Position numbers and translations under genes: made by a program. This document shows, piece by piece, positions 63,836 through 64,000 of a DNA stretch of 64,000 nucleotides (positions within the stretch are counted from its first letter, which is position 1; each line of letters starts with the position of its first letter). The stretch is taken from positions 84,967-148,966 of the forward strand of contig JAMNXU010000010.1 of the NCBI GenBank assembly GCA_023623175.1. Reading direction: 5' to 3'. The notes beneath the pieces were generated by a model that saw only the letters and a program-made list of their open reading frames with translations, made no database searches and was not told the origin of the DNA. Source of the DNA: Bacillota bacterium. Its GTDB lineage: Bacteria > Bacillota > Clostridia > Acetivibrionales > JAMNXU01.

Positions 63836-64000
63836 GTGAATAAGACAAACATTAATTTGCAGGACGTATTTCTCAACCAGGTAAGAAAGGAGCACATACC
63901 TGTCACGGTTTACCTTACGAATGGCTTCCAGCTCAAGGGTATGGTAAAAGGTTTTGACAATTTTACGGTTGTTCTTGACACCGACGGTAAACAGCAGCTG
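63836..64000 (+). CDS. hfq: RNA chaperone Hfq (partial, cut by window end)
   Basis: The frame is open from GTG 63836 to the last base of the window (55 codons) and is absent from the ORF track because no stop is reached. It reads as Hfq: [21 protein letters not shown], then [19 protein letters not shown] (Sm1 motif), with the Sm2 motif beyond the edge. AGAGGAGGA lies 6 bases upstream. Hfq forms hexamers that pair small RNAs with mRNAs. Confidence 0.95.
   Translation, partial: MNKTNINLQDVFLNQVRKEHIPVTVYLTNGFQLKGMVKGFDNFTVVLDTDGKQQL

Overview
The window is a gene-dense chromosomal segment of a spore-forming member of the Firmicutes, most likely the Clostridia. Evidence for this is spoVS, the order miaB-ymcA/ylbF-like-mutS-mutL-miaA-hfq, the order fapR-plsX-fabH-fabD-fabG-acpP-fabF followed by rnc and smc-ftsY-ylxM-ffh-rpsP-khpA-rimM-trmD, the absence of oxygen-dependent enzymes, and an indolepyruvate:ferredoxin oxidoreductase. 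Arginine is very often AGG and isoleucine often ATA, a bias common in moderately thermophilic clostridia (inference). Base composition looks mid-range by eye; I did not compute it. I see no phage, insertion sequence, CRISPR array, rRNA or plasmid feature.

Layout. 1-3.4 kb: murD, a lone FAD-dependent oxidoreductase on the minus strand, and a two-tRNA operon (Tyr, CAT) with its own promoter and terminator. 3.4-8.4 kb: three tandem M42 aminopeptidase genes and a sodium/solute symporter. 8.5-12.8 kb: iorA-iorB-paaK-ACT, a cassette for fermenting aromatic (aryl-pyruvate) compounds. 12.9-18.9 kb, minus strand: MoxR-DUF58-transglutaminase, then L-lactate dehydrogenase. 19-24.3 kb: cinA, murJ, and recA (with a LexA-type box) followed by recX. 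24.3-27.8 kb: a minus-strand acyl-CoA dehydrogenase, then rimO-pgsA. 27.9-34.2 kb: the FapR-controlled fatty acid and phospholipid synthesis operon. 34.5-47.9 kb: rnc, a radical SAM gene, spoVS, smc-ftsY, a UPF0182 membrane protein, then ylxM-ffh-rpsP-khpA-rimM-trmD. 47.9-52.1 kb: a LacI regulator with an oxidoreductase and two sugar isomerase/epimerase genes. 52.1-55.9 kb: lspA-rluD-pyrR, a histidine phosphatase and an AAC(3)-family acetyltransferase. 55.9-64 kb: miaB, the ymcA/ylbF-like gene, mutS, mutL, miaA and a truncated hfq cut by the window end.

Most of the window is conserved housekeeping sequence and I do not see a clearly new multi-gene system. The signals most worth following are regulatory. 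A FapR-like palindrome sits upstream of the fapR operon, and a near-identical one sits upstream of the divergent acyl-CoA dehydrogenase; both promoters are TTGCAT-17-TATACT with the palindrome about 10 bases downstream. This suggests one malonyl-CoA-sensing regulator controls both fatty acid synthesis and an acyl-CoA dehydrogenase. Other points are a terminator-like hairpin between acpP and fabF, an 8-codon leader ORF (or CTG start) at the UPF0182 gene, a consensus promoter whose -10 box overlaps the ylxM start codon, a LacI operator on a small sugar operon, and several short tandem repeats in spacers and linkers.

Start codons were re-chosen from ribosome binding sites and family N-termini, so many genes begin downstream of the ORF-track start. 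TTG starts are frequent.
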